From VRUE01 sp963844395 (GTDB taxonomy: Bacteria; Actinomycetota; Thermoleophilia; Solirubrobacterales; 70-9), in NCBI GenBank assembly GCA_963844395.1, contig CAWJNX010000002.1:124001-188000 (forward strand): a stretch of 64,000 bases of DNA. The letters are read 5' to 3'. Position 1 is the first letter of the stretch, and each line of letters starts with the position of its first letter. This document shows, one piece after another, positions 9,465 to 18,346 of the stretch. The translations under genes and the position numbers were made by a program. The notes beneath the pieces were generated by a model. That model saw only the letters and a program-made list of their open reading frames with translations, ran no database searches and had not been told where the DNA came from.

Positions 9465-10805
9465 TCAGCCTAGAACGACTTCCGCGTCGTGGCGCGGGGT
9501 CTCGGTGATCGCGCGGCGGAAGACTCGCTCGGGCTTGGGGTTCGCGGGGCGGATTTGGTGGCGCTTGACTAGCTCCTCTAGGACCACCGCCATCTCGAAC
9601 TGGGCGAAGGAGGCGCCGAGGCAGCGGCGGACGCCGCCGCCGAAGGGGATCCAGGTGTAGGTGCCGGGTGGGTTGTCGAGGAAGCGCTCAGGGAGGAAGC
9701 GTTCGGGCTCGGGGTAGATCTCGGGATTGCGGTGGACCAGGTAGATCGAGGGGGTGACCGAGACGCCGGCGGGTAGCTCGTAGCCGCCGATCTCGACCGG
9801 CTCGGTGAGGCGGCGAGCGACGATCGAGATCACCGGCCGCAACCGCAGCGTCTCCTGGATCGTCGCGGTCAGATAGGCGTCGGAGCCTGCCTCAACCTCG
9901 CTGCGCAGACGGTCGAGCTTGTCGGGATGGCGGGAGAGGCGCTCCATCGCCCAGGCGAGCGAGGTCGCGGTGGTCTCGTGGCCGGCGACGAGCAGGGTAA
10001 GCAACTCGTCGCGCATCTCCCCGTCGCTCATCGGGCTGCCGTCCTCGTGGCGGGCGGCGACCAGGAGCGAGAGGATGTCGTCGCGCTGCTCGAGGTCGTC
10101 CGCGCGCCGACGCTCGGCGATCTCGCGGTAGATCAGCTCGTCGACCCGCTCGATGCGGCGCCGGAACCAGGGCAGGCGGCGGATCCGGTTGGGGCCGATC
10201 AGGACGATGGGCAGGATCTGCAGCGGGTTGGTCGTCAGGTCGAGGAAGTCGCGCAGCGCCTCGCGCAGCTCGCCCATCCTCTCCCCCTCGCCGACGCCGA
10301 AGACGGTGCGCAGGATGATCTCCAGGGTGATCGCCTGCATCCGCGGCCGCAGCTTGTAGGGGACGCCGGTCGGCCAGCTATCGATCTCCCGCGCGGCGAT
10401 CTCCCTCATCGTCTCCTCGTAGCCCTGCATGCGCTCGCCGTGGAAGGGCGGCAGCAGCAGCTTGCGCTGGCTCATGTGGGGCTTCTCGTCGAGGACCAGC
10501 ACCGAGTTGCGGCCGAGCACCGGTGCGAGGATCTGGTTGCCCTCGCCGGCGTGGAAGACGCGCGGGTCGCCGGTGAAGACCTGCTTGACCGTCTCCGGAT
10601 CGGCGACCATCACCCAAGTCCCTTCGTGGACGATCTTGACGGTGAAGATGTCGCCGTAGCGCTCCTGGCAGAAGAACAGCAGGCGTCGCGCCTGGCGCGA
10701 CCAGATCGCCGACTGGATCGTCTTCGGCAGCGGTAAGCCGGGCGGCAAGCCGCGCTCGACCGGCCTTTCTTCGGACCCGCGAGCCGTTTTCGTCGCTGCC
10801 TCCAT
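9465..10805 (-). CDS. Cytochrome P450
   Basis: Heme-thiolate monooxygenase of bacterial class, about 446 residues. Motifs: I-helix AGHETTATSLAW, K-helix ETLRLRP, and heme-binding FGGGVRRCLGAS with the cysteine ligand. The N-terminus resembles the CYP102/CYP4-like group (GLPLPKTIQSAIWSRQARRLLFFCQERYGDIFTVKI). No ferredoxin or reductase gene is adjacent. ATG 10805 (MEAATKTARG) is chosen; an in-frame ATG at 10826 lies inside a CsoR-like palindrome. The gene diverges from the DUF4396 gene, and both promoters overlap that operator, so copper or metal control of this P450 is possible. The substrate is unknown. Confidence 0.9.
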   Translation of the reverse strand: MEAATKTARGSEERPVERGLPPGLPLPKTIQSAIWSRQARRLLFFCQERYGDIFTVKIVHEGTWVMVADPETVKQVFTGDPRVFHAGEGNQILAPVLGRNSVLVLDEKPHMSQRKLLLPPFHGERMQGYEETMREIAAREIDSWPTGVPYKLRPRMQAITLEIILRTVFGVGEGERMGELREALRDFLDLTTNPLQILPIVLIGPNRIRRLPWFRRRIERVDELIYREIAERRRADDLEQRDDILSLLVAARHEDGSPMSDGEMRDELLTLLVAGHETTATSLAWAMERLSRHPDKLDRLRSEVEAGSDAYLTATIQETLRLRPVISIVARRLTEPVEIGGYELPAGVSVTPSIYLVHRNPEIYPEPERFLPERFLDNPPGTYTWIPFGGGVRRCLGASFAQFEMAVVLEELVKRHQIRPANPKPERVFRRAITETPRHDAEVVLG

Positions 10806-10815
10806 GACTGAGGAG

Positions 10816-10838
10816 TATACCCCCATGGGGTATGTATA
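10816..10838. promoter_or_regulatory. CsoR-like copper operator between divergent P450 and DUF4396 genes
   Basis: The core ATACCCCCATGGGGTAT (10817-10833) is an inverted repeat with 7-bp arms around CAT, extended to TATA ends. It matches the established CsoR/RcnR-type operator pattern of TACCC...GGGTA. It overlaps candidate -10 boxes for both directions: TATAGT at 10835-10840 toward DUF4396 and TATACT at 10819-10814 toward the P450. A repressor bound here would block both. No CsoR gene is in the window, so the regulator would act in trans. Confidence 0.65.
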
Positions 10839-10847
10839 GTGAGATTC

Positions 10848-11420
10848 ATGGACGCACACGCCCACTCCCATCACGAGATGCCCACGGAGGGCATGGCTTT
10901 GACGGGCGTCGCGCTCAGCGCGACCCTGCACTGCCTCACCGGCTGCGCGATCGGCGAGGTGACCGGGGTCGCGCTCGGCACCGCGCTCGGCTTCTCAGAC
11001 CCCGCCACGATCGCGCTGGCGATCGCGCTGGCTTTCCTCTTCGGCTACGGCCTCACCAGCCTCCCTCTGCTCCGCGCCGGCCTAACGCTCTCGGCCGTGA
11101 TCCCAATCGCTCTCGCCTCCGACACGCTCAGCATCGCGACGATGGAGGTGGTCGACAACGCGATCATCGTCGCGATCCCCGGCGCGATGGAGGCGGGGCT
11201 CGACTCGCTGCTGTTCTGGGGCAGCCTCGCCTTCGCTCTTGTCGTCGCCGGCGCCGTGGCGCTGCCAGTCAACCGCTGGCTGATCGCCCGCGGCAAGGGC
11301 CACGTCGCCGTCCACGAAACCGGCATTCATGGCGGTCCGCCGATCCCTGTGGTCGCCGCGATCACCGTCCTCGCCGCGATTTTCGGAACCGCCGTACTGC
11401 TGGCCGAAGCGATCGGCTGA
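10848..11420 (+). CDS. DUF4396 domain membrane protein, likely metal-linked
   Basis: A 190-residue protein with about four to five membrane segments. It starts MDAHAHSHHEM, a histidine-rich cytoplasmic or periplasmic tip, and carries the DUF4396 signature CLTGCAIGEVTG with two cysteines and a glutamate, followed by DTLSIATMEVVDN. The function of the family is not established. The His/Cys content and the CsoR-like operator ending 10 nt upstream suggest copper handling. ATG 10848 is preferred over an in-frame GTG at 10839. With a -10 box only 7 nt upstream, the transcript may be nearly leaderless. It is convergent with the ABC permease gene, 1 nt apart. Confidence 0.82.
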   Translation: MDAHAHSHHEMPTEGMALTGVALSATLHCLTGCAIGEVTGVALGTALGFSDPATIALAIALAFLFGYGLTSLPLLRAGLTLSAVIPIALASDTLSIATMEVVDNAIIVAIPGAMEAGLDSLLFWGSLAFALVVAGAVALPVNRWLIARGKGHVAVHETGIHGGPPIPVVAAITVLAAIFGTAVLLAEAIG

Positions 11421-11421
11421 C

Positions 11422-13971
11422 TTACTCGTACTGGAGCGACTCCAGCACGTTCAGGCGCGAAGCACGGCGGGCCGGGGCGATCGCGGCGAGGACGCCCGCG
11501 AGCGCCGCGAAGACAAGCAGCAGGATCAGGGTCCCGACGGGATATGAGAGCGCGAAGCCTTCGTCCTCGAGCGGCTGGGCGATCAACGCCGCGAAGATCA
11601 CCCCGATCACCATCCCCAGGAAGGCGCCGATCAACGCCGTGATCACCGCCTCGTAACGGATCATCGTCCGCACCTGACGGCGCGACATGCCGATCGCCCG
11701 CAGCATCCCCAGCTCACGCGTGCGCTCGTGGATCGAGAGCGCGAGCGTGTTGGCGATGCCGAACAGGGAGACGATCACCGCCAGCGCCAGCAGCGCGTAG
11801 ATCAACCCGAGCAGCTGGTTGATCTGCTCTTCCTGGTGTTCTTTCAGTTCCTGCTGGTCGCGCACCTCGGCGACGGGGAAGTCGCGGTCCATCAGCTTCA
11901 CCAACCGCTCTTGCACCACCTCGGCATCGGCACCCGGCGCCAGCTCGACGAAGTCGAGCACGTCGTCGCTCTGGTCGAACGCCCGCGCCATCAGCGACTG
12001 GGTGACGATCGCGCCGCCCAGCAGTTCGGCCTTGTCTTCGAACTCGCCGACGATCCTGAGGCTCGGCTTCGCCCCGATCTGCGTGAGGAAGCGGGCCCGG
12101 TCGCCGATATCGAAGCCGTTGCTCGAGGCCAAAGACTTGTCAAGGATCACCTCACGATCGCTGAGCGTGCGCAGCGTGCGGGGGCCGCCCTCGGTCCAGT
12201 CGATCGTCAGCACCCGGCCGGCGTCGGGAGAGAGCGCCGAGACACGCGGTTTGCCGTCGCCGTTCAGCAGCTTCGCCTGCGTGGCCCGCAGCGTGGCCAC
12301 CAGCTCGACCCCCGGAATCCGCTCGGCGGCGCCGGCCGCCTTGGGCGATATCGGCGAGAAGCCATCGCTGTTCTGGATCACGAGCTGGCCCTGCAGGCTC
12401 TCGTCAACGGCGGTCGCGATCGAGCTCTTGATGCCGGCGGCGAAGACGGTGACGAAGGCGACCACGGCGAGGCCGATCATCAGCGCCGCCGCGGTGACCG
12501 CAGTGCGCGCCGGATTGCGCTGGGTGTTCTCGCGAGCGAGGCGGCCGGTGAGCCGGCGCAGCAGTTCCAGCGGCCGCCCGGCGAGCGACGCAAGCGGTCG
12601 CACCAGGCGGGGGCTGAAGAGGGAGACACCGAGCAGGACCCCCACGGCGCCGGCGCCCATCAGGCCGGCGGCGCTGCCGCCGCTGGCACCGCCGAAGAGC
12701 CCGATCAGCACCATCGCTAGGCCGGCGGCGCCGAGCAGCACGGCCAGTCCCGCGTAGGCGAGCCCGCGGCGGCGGCTGCGCGGCAGCTCCAGCGCCTGCA
12801 GGGCGGCGATCGGCGGCACCCGGGTCGCCCGTAGTGCCGGCACAAGCGAGGAGACGAGGGTGACGCCGACCCCGATCAGCAACGAGACGACGATGGTGCG
12901 GGTCTTGGTGACGAGACCGGTCGTGGGCAGGTCGATCCCGATCGCGACGAAGAGCGCGTTGAGGCCCTTCGCGATCGCGAAGCCACCCACGAGGCCAAGC
13001 AGCGCCCCCAACAGGCCGATCGCGAGCGCCTCGATCACGACCGAGCTGAGGATTTGGCGCCTGTCGGCGCCCAGGGTTCGCAGCATCCCGAACTCGGTGA
13101 TCCGCTGGGCGACCGTGATCGAGAAGGTGTTGAAGATCAGAAAGGCGCCGACGAAGAGGGCGACGAAGGCGAAGACCAGGAGAGCGATCGTCAGGAAGCC
13201 GAGATCGTCGCGGATCTGGTCGGAGTTGCGTTCGGAGTTCTCCTTGGCGGTCTCGACCAGGAGCGGAGGGGGGGCAACGCGCTGAACCCGCCGCTTCAGC
13301 GTCTCTTCGGAGACGCCCTCGTCGGCGGCGATCAGGATCTGGTCGAATTCCTCGCGCTTGTCGGTGATCCGCTGCGCCTCGGGCAGGATCAGCCCGGCGA
13401 TGCTGGCTCCGCCCCAGGAGGCCTCGCCGAGCTTGGTCAGGCCGACGACACGGTAGGCCGCGACGCGCTCGACCGATGCCAGCTTGAGCGTGTCGCCGAG
13501 CTCGAGCCCAGCCTCTTCGGCGGCTCCCTCGTCAAGCGAGGCCTCGGAGGCACCACGCGGTAAATGGCCCTCGACGTAGGTCTGCGTTTCGAGACTCTCG
13601 GGGAGGACCGAGGTGATGAACTTGGGCGCGAACTCGGTCCCGATCTGCTCGTTCTCGGAGTCGAAGAAGGCGCCCGGCGTGAAGATCTGTCCCGACGCCA
13701 CCCTCACTCCCCGCACCTGCTTCACCTTCGGCAGCACGGCGGCGCCGAAGCTCGGCACCTCGCCAGTTTCCTGCCGCACCTCGTCCTTGGCGGTGATCAC
13801 GACGCTCGTCTTCGCCAGCGAGTCTTCGAAGATTTCGTCGAAGGCGGCGAAGGTGGTGTCGGTGAGGATGTAGGTGCCGGCGACGAAGGCGACGCCGATT
13901 ACGACCGCGAGCGTCGTGGTCAGGGCGCGGACCTTGCGCGCCCAGAGGCTCTTGATCGCGAGGCTAGTCAA
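11422..13971 (-). CDS. ABC transporter permease with two FtsX domains
   Basis: Membrane part of a MacB/LolCDE-like (type VII) ABC exporter, 849 residues. The N-terminus MTSLAIKSLWARKVRALTTT leads into the first helix and a large extracytoplasmic MacB-PCD-like domain (about 40-270). A first FtsX block follows (about 265-385, with FNTFSITVAQRITEFGMLRTLGADRRQI), then a second periplasmic domain and a C-terminal FtsX block (ANTLALSIHERTRELGMLRAIGMSRRQV). The repeated MLR-G motif before coupling helices is typical. Its ATG overlaps the end of the ATPase gene by 8 nt, so the two are translationally coupled. The cargo is unknown; lipids, peptides or mechanotransduction are the family options. Confidence 0.9.
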   Translation of the reverse strand: MTSLAIKSLWARKVRALTTTLAVVIGVAFVAGTYILTDTTFAAFDEIFEDSLAKTSVVITAKDEVRQETGEVPSFGAAVLPKVKQVRGVRVASGQIFTPGAFFDSENEQIGTEFAPKFITSVLPESLETQTYVEGHLPRGASEASLDEGAAEEAGLELGDTLKLASVERVAAYRVVGLTKLGEASWGGASIAGLILPEAQRITDKREEFDQILIAADEGVSEETLKRRVQRVAPPPLLVETAKENSERNSDQIRDDLGFLTIALLVFAFVALFVGAFLIFNTFSITVAQRITEFGMLRTLGADRRQILSSVVIEALAIGLLGALLGLVGGFAIAKGLNALFVAIGIDLPTTGLVTKTRTIVVSLLIGVGVTLVSSLVPALRATRVPPIAALQALELPRSRRRGLAYAGLAVLLGAAGLAMVLIGLFGGASGGSAAGLMGAGAVGVLLGVSLFSPRLVRPLASLAGRPLELLRRLTGRLARENTQRNPARTAVTAAALMIGLAVVAFVTVFAAGIKSSIATAVDESLQGQLVIQNSDGFSPISPKAAGAAERIPGVELVATLRATQAKLLNGDGKPRVSALSPDAGRVLTIDWTEGGPRTLRTLSDREVILDKSLASSNGFDIGDRARFLTQIGAKPSLRIVGEFEDKAELLGGAIVTQSLMARAFDQSDDVLDFVELAPGADAEVVQERLVKLMDRDFPVAEVRDQQELKEHQEEQINQLLGLIYALLALAVIVSLFGIANTLALSIHERTRELGMLRAIGMSRRQVRTMIRYEAVITALIGAFLGMVIGVIFAALIAQPLEDEGFALSYPVGTLILLLVFAALAGVLAAIAPARRASRLNVLESLQYE

Positions 13972-14689
13972 CCTGCTTCATCAGCTCGATGACCTCGTCG
14001 GTCGAGCCGGGGGCGGCGTCGTGGACGATGGCGCCGTCGCTGAGGGTGATCAGCCGGTCGGCGTGGGCAGCGGCGGCCGGGTCGTGGGTGACCATGATCA
14101 CCGTCTGGCCGAACTCGTCGACGGCCTGGCGCAGCAGGCGCAGCACGTCACCGCTGGCCTTCGAGTCGAGGTTGCCGGTCGGCTCGTCGGCGAAGACGAC
14201 CGTCGGCTTGGAGACCAGCGCCCGGGCGACGGCGACCCGCTGCTGCTGTCCGCCCGAGAGCTCCGAGGGGCGGTGGGTGCGGCGGTCGCCGAGCCCGACC
14301 GTGTCGATCAGCCGCTCGAGCCACTCGCGGTCGGGCTTGCGGCCGGCGATCGAGAGCGGCAGGACCAGGTTCTCCTCGGCGGTGAGGACCGGCAGCAGGT
14401 TGAAGAACTGGAAGACGAAGCCGAGCTTGTCGCGGCGCAGCTTGGTCAGCTCGCCGTCGTCGAGATCGGTGATCTCCTGGCCGTCGAGGACGACGGTGCC
14501 CGAGGTCGGCCGGTCGAGGCCGGCGAGGATGTGCATCAGGGTCGACTTGCCGGACCCCGAGGGGCCCATGATCGCCGTGAAGCGTCCGCGCTCGAAGCCG
14601 GTGCTGACGTCGACCAGCGCGTCGACCGCTGCGTCGCCCTCGCCGTAGCGGCGCGAGACGTCGCTGGCCTGCACCACCTGTCCGTTCAT
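13964..14689 (-). CDS. ABC transporter ATP-binding protein (MacB/LolD type)
   Basis: The ATPase of the exporter, 241 residues. It has Walker A GPSGSGKST, the Q-loop in FVFQFFNLLPVLTAEEN, signature LSGGQQQR, Walker B VVFADEPTGNLD and the switch histidine in MVTHD. The DEPTGNLDS and FFNLLP features place it in the LolD/MacB/FtsE subfamily, matching its FtsX-type partner. I start at ATG 14689 (MNGQVVQASDVSRRYG). The upstream in-frame sequence runs through the palindromic element and is not coding-like. The gene is first in a two-gene operon with the permease. Confidence 0.92.
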   Translation of the reverse strand: MNGQVVQASDVSRRYGEGDAAVDALVDVSTGFERGRFTAIMGPSGSGKSTLMHILAGLDRPTSGTVVLDGQEITDLDDGELTKLRRDKLGFVFQFFNLLPVLTAEENLVLPLSIAGRKPDREWLERLIDTVGLGDRRTHRPSELSGGQQQRVAVARALVSKPTVVFADEPTGNLDSKASGDVLRLLRQAVDEFGQTVIMVTHDPAAAAHADRLITLSDGAIVHDAAPGSTDEVIELMKQVD

Positions 14690-14725
14690 GGAGGGCACGG
14701 CCGCACCGTATCTCAGCCTGCCGGT

Positions 14726-14838
14726 GGGCCGATCCCGGTAGGGGTTCCACTTAACTTTTTCCGAACATCCTTGGTGGCTGTCCGCTGGCGGTGCCGCGGA
14801 AAAAGTACAAGACGTTCCACCCCTACCGGGATCGGCCC
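14726..14838. repeat. Family I palindromic element, copy 1
   Basis: Perfect 20-bp arms at 14726-14745 and 14819-14838 (GGGCCGATCCCGGTAGGGGT and complement) enclose conserved inner segments: CTTAACTTTTTCCG (14750-14763) and CGGAAAAAGTACAAGACGTT (14797-14816). The inner strings recur at 41934-42046 and, inverted, at 22426-22525, although the outer arms differ. It sits between the divergent ABC operon and the HAD gene, so it is not simply a convergent terminator. Confidence 0.85.
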
Positions 14839-14855
14839 CAATAGCCTGCGGCGGG

Positions 14856-15667
14856 ATGGCGCTGGCGGACGAATTCGATGGGTTGCTGGTCGACCTCGAC
14901 GGGGTCGTCTGGGTCGGACGCGAGCCTGTGCCTGGCGCCGCCGAGGCGCTTCGGGAGCTGCTGGCGGAAGGCAAGCGGATCGTCTTCGTCACCAACAATC
15001 CCGGCAAGCCGGCGTCCGCTTACGCGGAGCGGCTGCGCGAGATTGGGATCGAGGTCGACGTCGAGCAGGTCGTCACGGCGGGCGAAGCTACGGCGCGGCT
15101 GGTGGCGGACCGGATCGGCACTGGCGGCAGGGCCTTCGTGATCGGCGCTCCGGCCTTCCACGACGCCGTCGCAGGCGCGGGCCTGGGGCTGGTGCAGGGA
15201 ATTGAGCTCGAGCGGCGACTCCGGTGCCCAAACCGTCGATGCGGACGCCGTGGTGGTCTCCGGCCACCGCGGCTTCGACTACGCCGAGCTGCTACAGCGC
15301 GACCAGGGCCCTGCAGCGCGGCGCCGCACTCTTTGCGACCAGCCGCGACCCGACCCTGCCGATGCCGGGCGGCGCCTGGCCGGGCACCGGCGCCGTGCTG
15401 GCCGCGGTCGAGACGGCGAGCGGGGCAACGGCGGAGATCGGTGGCAAGCCCGAGCGCCACCTCTTCGAGCTGGCGCGGGAGCGGATCGGCGACGCCGAGC
15501 GGGTGGCGATGGTCGGCGACCGCGTCTCCTCCGACATCGAGGGCGGCCGGCGGGCCGGCCTGGAGACGATCCTGGTGCTGAGCGGCGCGACCTCGCGCGA
15601 AGAGGCCGCGAGCGCCGATCCCGCTCCCGACCACGTCGTCGACAGCCTTCCCGACCTGCTGCGATGA
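14856..15667 (+). CDS. HAD-superfamily phosphatase, NagD/p-nitrophenylphosphatase type, two frameshifts
   Basis: Phosphate-ester hydrolase of HAD class IIA. It begins DGLLVDLDGVVWVG, with the nucleophile-containing DxDG motif, then FVTNNPGKPASAYAERL, the class signature. The C-terminus holds KPERHLFELARERIG and VAMVGDRVSSDIEGGRRAGLETILVLSG (motif IV). As read, the frame changes near 15205-15215 and again near 15295. Joining the three pieces gives LVQGIELE, AQTVDADAVVVSGHRGFDYAELLQR and RALQRGAALFATSRDPTLP, a normal continuous NagD-like sequence. It ends in ATGA overlap with the MFS gene. The shifts are more likely sequence errors than decay; the substrate is unknown. Confidence 0.82.
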
Positions 15668-16854
15668 ACGCTGAGGGAGCGGACGCCTACCGGCCCGGCG
15701 TCGCCTTCGCCGGCGTCTTCGCGGTCACCTTCGCCGGCCTGGTCGCCGTCGGCGCCGTCCTGCCGGTGCTGCCCCGGTACGTCCACGGCCCGCTCGACTC
15801 GGGCGACATCGCGGTCGGCGTGGTGATCGGCTCCTACGCGGTCACCGGCCTCCTCCTCCGCCCCTTCGCCGGCCGCCTCGCCGACCGCCGCGGCCGCAAG
15901 CCGGCGGTGCTGCTCGGCTCGGCGGTCGTCGCGGCCGCCGGCTTCCTCTACCTGCTGCCGCTCGGGGTGCCCGGGCTGATCGCGGCGCGGCTGCTGCTCG
16001 GCGCCGGCGAGGGGGCCGTGTTCACCGCCGGCTCGGCCTGGATCGTCGACATCGCCCCGCCCGAGCGGCGGGGTCGCGTGATCGGCCTCTACGGGCTCGC
16101 CGTCTGGTCCGGCCTCAGCGTCGGCCCGCTGATCGGCGAGCTGCTCCTCAACGCCTCCGGCTACACCGCCGTCTGGATCTTCGCCGGAGCGGCGCCGCTG
16201 GTCGGGGCGCTGATCGCGCTGCGCCTGCCGGACCCCTTCCATCCCGCCGGACCAACCGAGCGGCACCCGCTGATCGCCCGCGAGGCGCTCCGTCCCGGCA
16301 CCGCCCTGGCGCTCGCTTCGCTCGGCTACGCGACGGTCGCCTCCTTCGTCGTCCTGCACCTCGACGAGCGAGGCGTCGGGCACGGCGCGACGGTGTTCGG
16401 CGCCTTCGCGACCATGGTCGTGCTGACCCGGCTGATCGGCGGCGACCTGCCGGACCGGGTGGGCCCGGCCCGGGTGGCGATCGCGGCGGCGGCGGTCGAG
16501 GCGATCGGCCTGGCGACGATGGCGCTCGCGCAGAGCTTCGGGGTCGCGATCGCTGGGGCGCTGGCGATGGGCGCCGCCTTCTCGCTGCTCTACCCGTCGC
16601 TCTCGGTGATCGTCGTCGGCCGCGTGCCCGAGACGCGGCGCGGCGCGGCCCTCGGCACCTTCACCGCCTTCTTCGACGCCGGCATCGGCCTCGGCGCCCC
16701 GCTGGCCGGCATGGCCGCCGTGCTGGCCGGCTACGAGGGCGCCTTCCTCTTCGCCGCCGGCGTGGCGCTGGTCGCGATGGCGACGATCGTCTTGGCGGTC
16801 TCCGGCCGGGGTCGCGAACTGGTCACCGTAGGCCAGGGACGTGCCGCGTCTTAG
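15664..16854 (+). CDS. MFS transporter
   Basis: Major facilitator superfamily permease, 396 residues, predicted 12 transmembrane helices. The loop 2-3 motif GRLADRRGRKPAVLLG is clear, and RLLLGAGEGAVFTAGSAWIVDIAPPERRGRVIGLYGLAVWSG matches drug and sugar efflux MFS proteins. ATG 15664 overlaps the HAD stop (ATGA), so the pair is coupled. The last residues (GRAAS) are encoded by the left arm of a palindrome at 16836-16889. The substrate is not predictable; an efflux role is a family-based guess. Confidence 0.9.
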   Translation: MNAEGADAYRPGVAFAGVFAVTFAGLVAVGAVLPVLPRYVHGPLDSGDIAVGVVIGSYAVTGLLLRPFAGRLADRRGRKPAVLLGSAVVAAAGFLYLLPLGVPGLIAARLLLGAGEGAVFTAGSAWIVDIAPPERRGRVIGLYGLAVWSGLSVGPLIGELLLNASGYTAVWIFAGAAPLVGALIALRLPDPFHPAGPTERHPLIAREALRPGTALALASLGYATVASFVVLHLDERGVGHGATVFGAFATMVVLTRLIGGDLPDRVGPARVAIAAAAVEAIGLATMALAQSFGVAIAGALAMGAAFSLLYPSLSVIVVGRVPETRRGAALGTFTAFFDAGIGLGAPLAGMAAVLAGYEGAFLFAAGVALVAMATIVLAVSGRGRELVTVGQGRAAS

Positions 16855-16889
16855 GGACCCATAGGGACCTCTAAAACACGGCACGTCCC
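16836..16889. repeat. Palindromic element overlapping the MFS 3' end
   Basis: GGGACGTGCCG at 16836-16846 pairs perfectly with CGGCACGTCCC at 16879-16889. The loop contains a short direct repeat, TAGGGACC (16852-16859 and 16863-16870). It spans the MFS stop codon and lies between convergent genes, so it can serve as a bidirectional terminator. Confidence 0.7.
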
Positions 16890-16940
16890 CCGTCTTCCCG
16901 ACAGCCCGTCCCGCATCGCTGCGGCCCGGCCGCCGCAGGC

Positions 16941-17737
16941 TCAGCCGCGCTCGGCGATCAGCAGGGTCTGGGCAGCGCGGCCGATCCGGCCGCGCTCGTC
17001 GGAGAGGACCGACTCGGCGGTGCCGATTCCGCTCGGCTGCGGCAGCGTGATCGCGTCGACGCAGACCCACTCGCCCTCCGGCATCCGCTCGAGGTGGACG
17101 CTGAGGTCGACGTTGACGAAGAGGTAGCGGCTCCAGTCGAGCACGGCGCTGATCCCGTTGCCGACGTCGGCGGCGACCAGCGTGCGCTGCAGCGGCGACG
17201 GCTCCTCGCCGGCAACGAGCGGACAGCGCATCCGCATCCAGACCGTTGCCGGCCCCGGCTCGAGGAAGCCGCCGCCCACCGACCGCCACTCCATCGCCGT
17301 GTGGTAGCCGACGTCCTGGCCGGTGGAGAAGAACTCCGGCTGCGACCCCTCCTCCGGTCCCGGCGGCGGAGCGGGCGTGGAGAGAACGTCATCCGGAATC
17401 TCGATCTCGCCCTGCCGCAACCGCCAAGCCCGAGCCCGCATCAGCACCCCGTCCTCGCCCGCTCAGCGACGCCTCGACCAGCTGCACCCGCTTCCCCGGC
17501 CGCACCACCTCAGCCTCGACCCGCACCGGCCCGATCGGCACCGACTTCAAGATCTCGAACGTGACCCGCCCAACCTGAAACTCCTCCGCGTCCCCCAGCA
17601 GCTCGATCTCCCGTACCCAGCAGCGCCGAGGGCGGCCCCGCATGCTGCGCCCCGGGATCCCAGGGGCCACGGGTCAGCTCAGTGGCAACGAAGCCCTCAC
17701 CATCTGGCTCGTAAAAGGCTTCTGGCACAGCGCGCAT
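16941..17737 (-). CDS. Thioesterase family protein (TesB/4HBT-like), two frameshifts
   Basis: Acyl-CoA thioesterase-like double-hotdog protein. The N-terminal piece MRAVPEAFYEPDGEGFVATELTRGPWDP with AQHAGPPSALLG is diagnostic of this family. The middle piece reads REIELLGDAEEFQVGRVTFEILKSVPIGPVRVEAEVVRPGKRVQLVEASL. The C-terminal piece holds GWRS-like EWRSVGGGFLEPGP and LFVNVDLSVHLERMPEGEWVCVDA. These lie in three frames, with shifts near 17620-17640 and 17450-17460. Joined length is about 265 residues, normal for the family. I read it as one gene with sequence errors. The physiological acyl group is unknown. Confidence 0.78.
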
Positions 17738-17741
17738 CGTA

Positions 17742-17872
17742 TGGGCGTCGGGGGTCGTCTCGAAAGTGCCTCGCGAAGCGGCTCCGCAGAGTGATTCCTG
17801 CCGCGAAGCGGCACTTCGTCAACCCCGCCTCCGGCGGGGTTTGGGCACTGTCGAGGCGACTCCCGACGCCCT
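17742..17872. repeat. Composite palindromic element upstream of msrB (arm type GGGCGTCGGG)
   Basis: Outer arms GGGCGTCGGGGGTCGTCTCGA (about 17743-17763) and TCGAGGCGACTCCCGACGCC (17851-17870) pair with two or three mismatches. Inside lie two further hairpins: one built from GCCGCGAAGCGGC, and the terminator-like AACCCCGCCTCCGGCGGGGTT (17820-17840). The outer arm shares its core with the element at 3826-3926. It separates the divergent thioesterase and msrB genes. Confidence 0.75.
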
Positions 17873-17885
17873 CTACCCTTGACCT

Positions 17886-18278
17886 ATGTCAAAAGTGAAG
17901 AAGACCGACGAGCAGTGGCGCGAGCAGCTGACCCCCGAGCAGTACGAGGTCACCCGCAACGCCGGCACCGAGCGAGCCTTCACCGGCCCCTACGTCGACG
18001 AGAAGACCAAGGGGATGTATCGCTGCGTCTGCTGCGGCACCGAGCTGTTCTCCTCGGACACCAAGTTCGACTCCGGCACCGGCTGGCCCAGCTTCACCGA
18101 GCCGGCCAACCTCGAGCACGTCGAGCTGCGCCCCGACAACAGCCTCTTCATGCGCCGCACCGAGGTCGTCTGCAAGCACTGCGACGCCCACCTCGGCCAC
18201 GTCTTCGAGGACGGACCCGGGCCGACCGGTCAGCGCTACTGCATCAACGGCTGCGCGCTGGAATTGGACCGCGACTGA
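17886..18278 (+). CDS. msrB: Peptide-methionine (R)-S-oxide reductase
   Basis: Repairs methionine-R-sulfoxide in proteins. The 130-residue sequence is a full stand-alone MsrB. Zinc ligands appear as CVCCG and CKHCDAHLGHVF; substrate-site residues as GTGWPSF; the catalytic cysteine in RYCINGC. The extra cysteine three residues after the catalytic one (RYCINGCAL rather than the usual RYCINSAAL) could act as a resolving thiol, which is inference. The start MSKVKKTDEQW is well placed. Its stop is followed by a short gap and the convergent response-regulator gene. Confidence 0.94.
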   Translation: MSKVKKTDEQWREQLTPEQYEVTRNAGTERAFTGPYVDEKTKGMYRCVCCGTELFSSDTKFDSGTGWPSFTEPANLEHVELRPDNSLFMRRTEVVCKHCDAHLGHVFEDGPGPTGQRYCINGCALELDRD

Positions 18279-18346
18279 AGGCCCTCGGGACGAGCCCGGA
18301 CAGAGCCCGGCTCACCCGTCGGACGCTCCCGGAGGAAGCGACCGGC

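Noticed and set aside
17742..17872. A tRNA or structured riboswitch before msrB
   Set aside because: The segment consists of simple nested inverted repeats with no cloverleaf, no CCA and no conserved riboswitch core.
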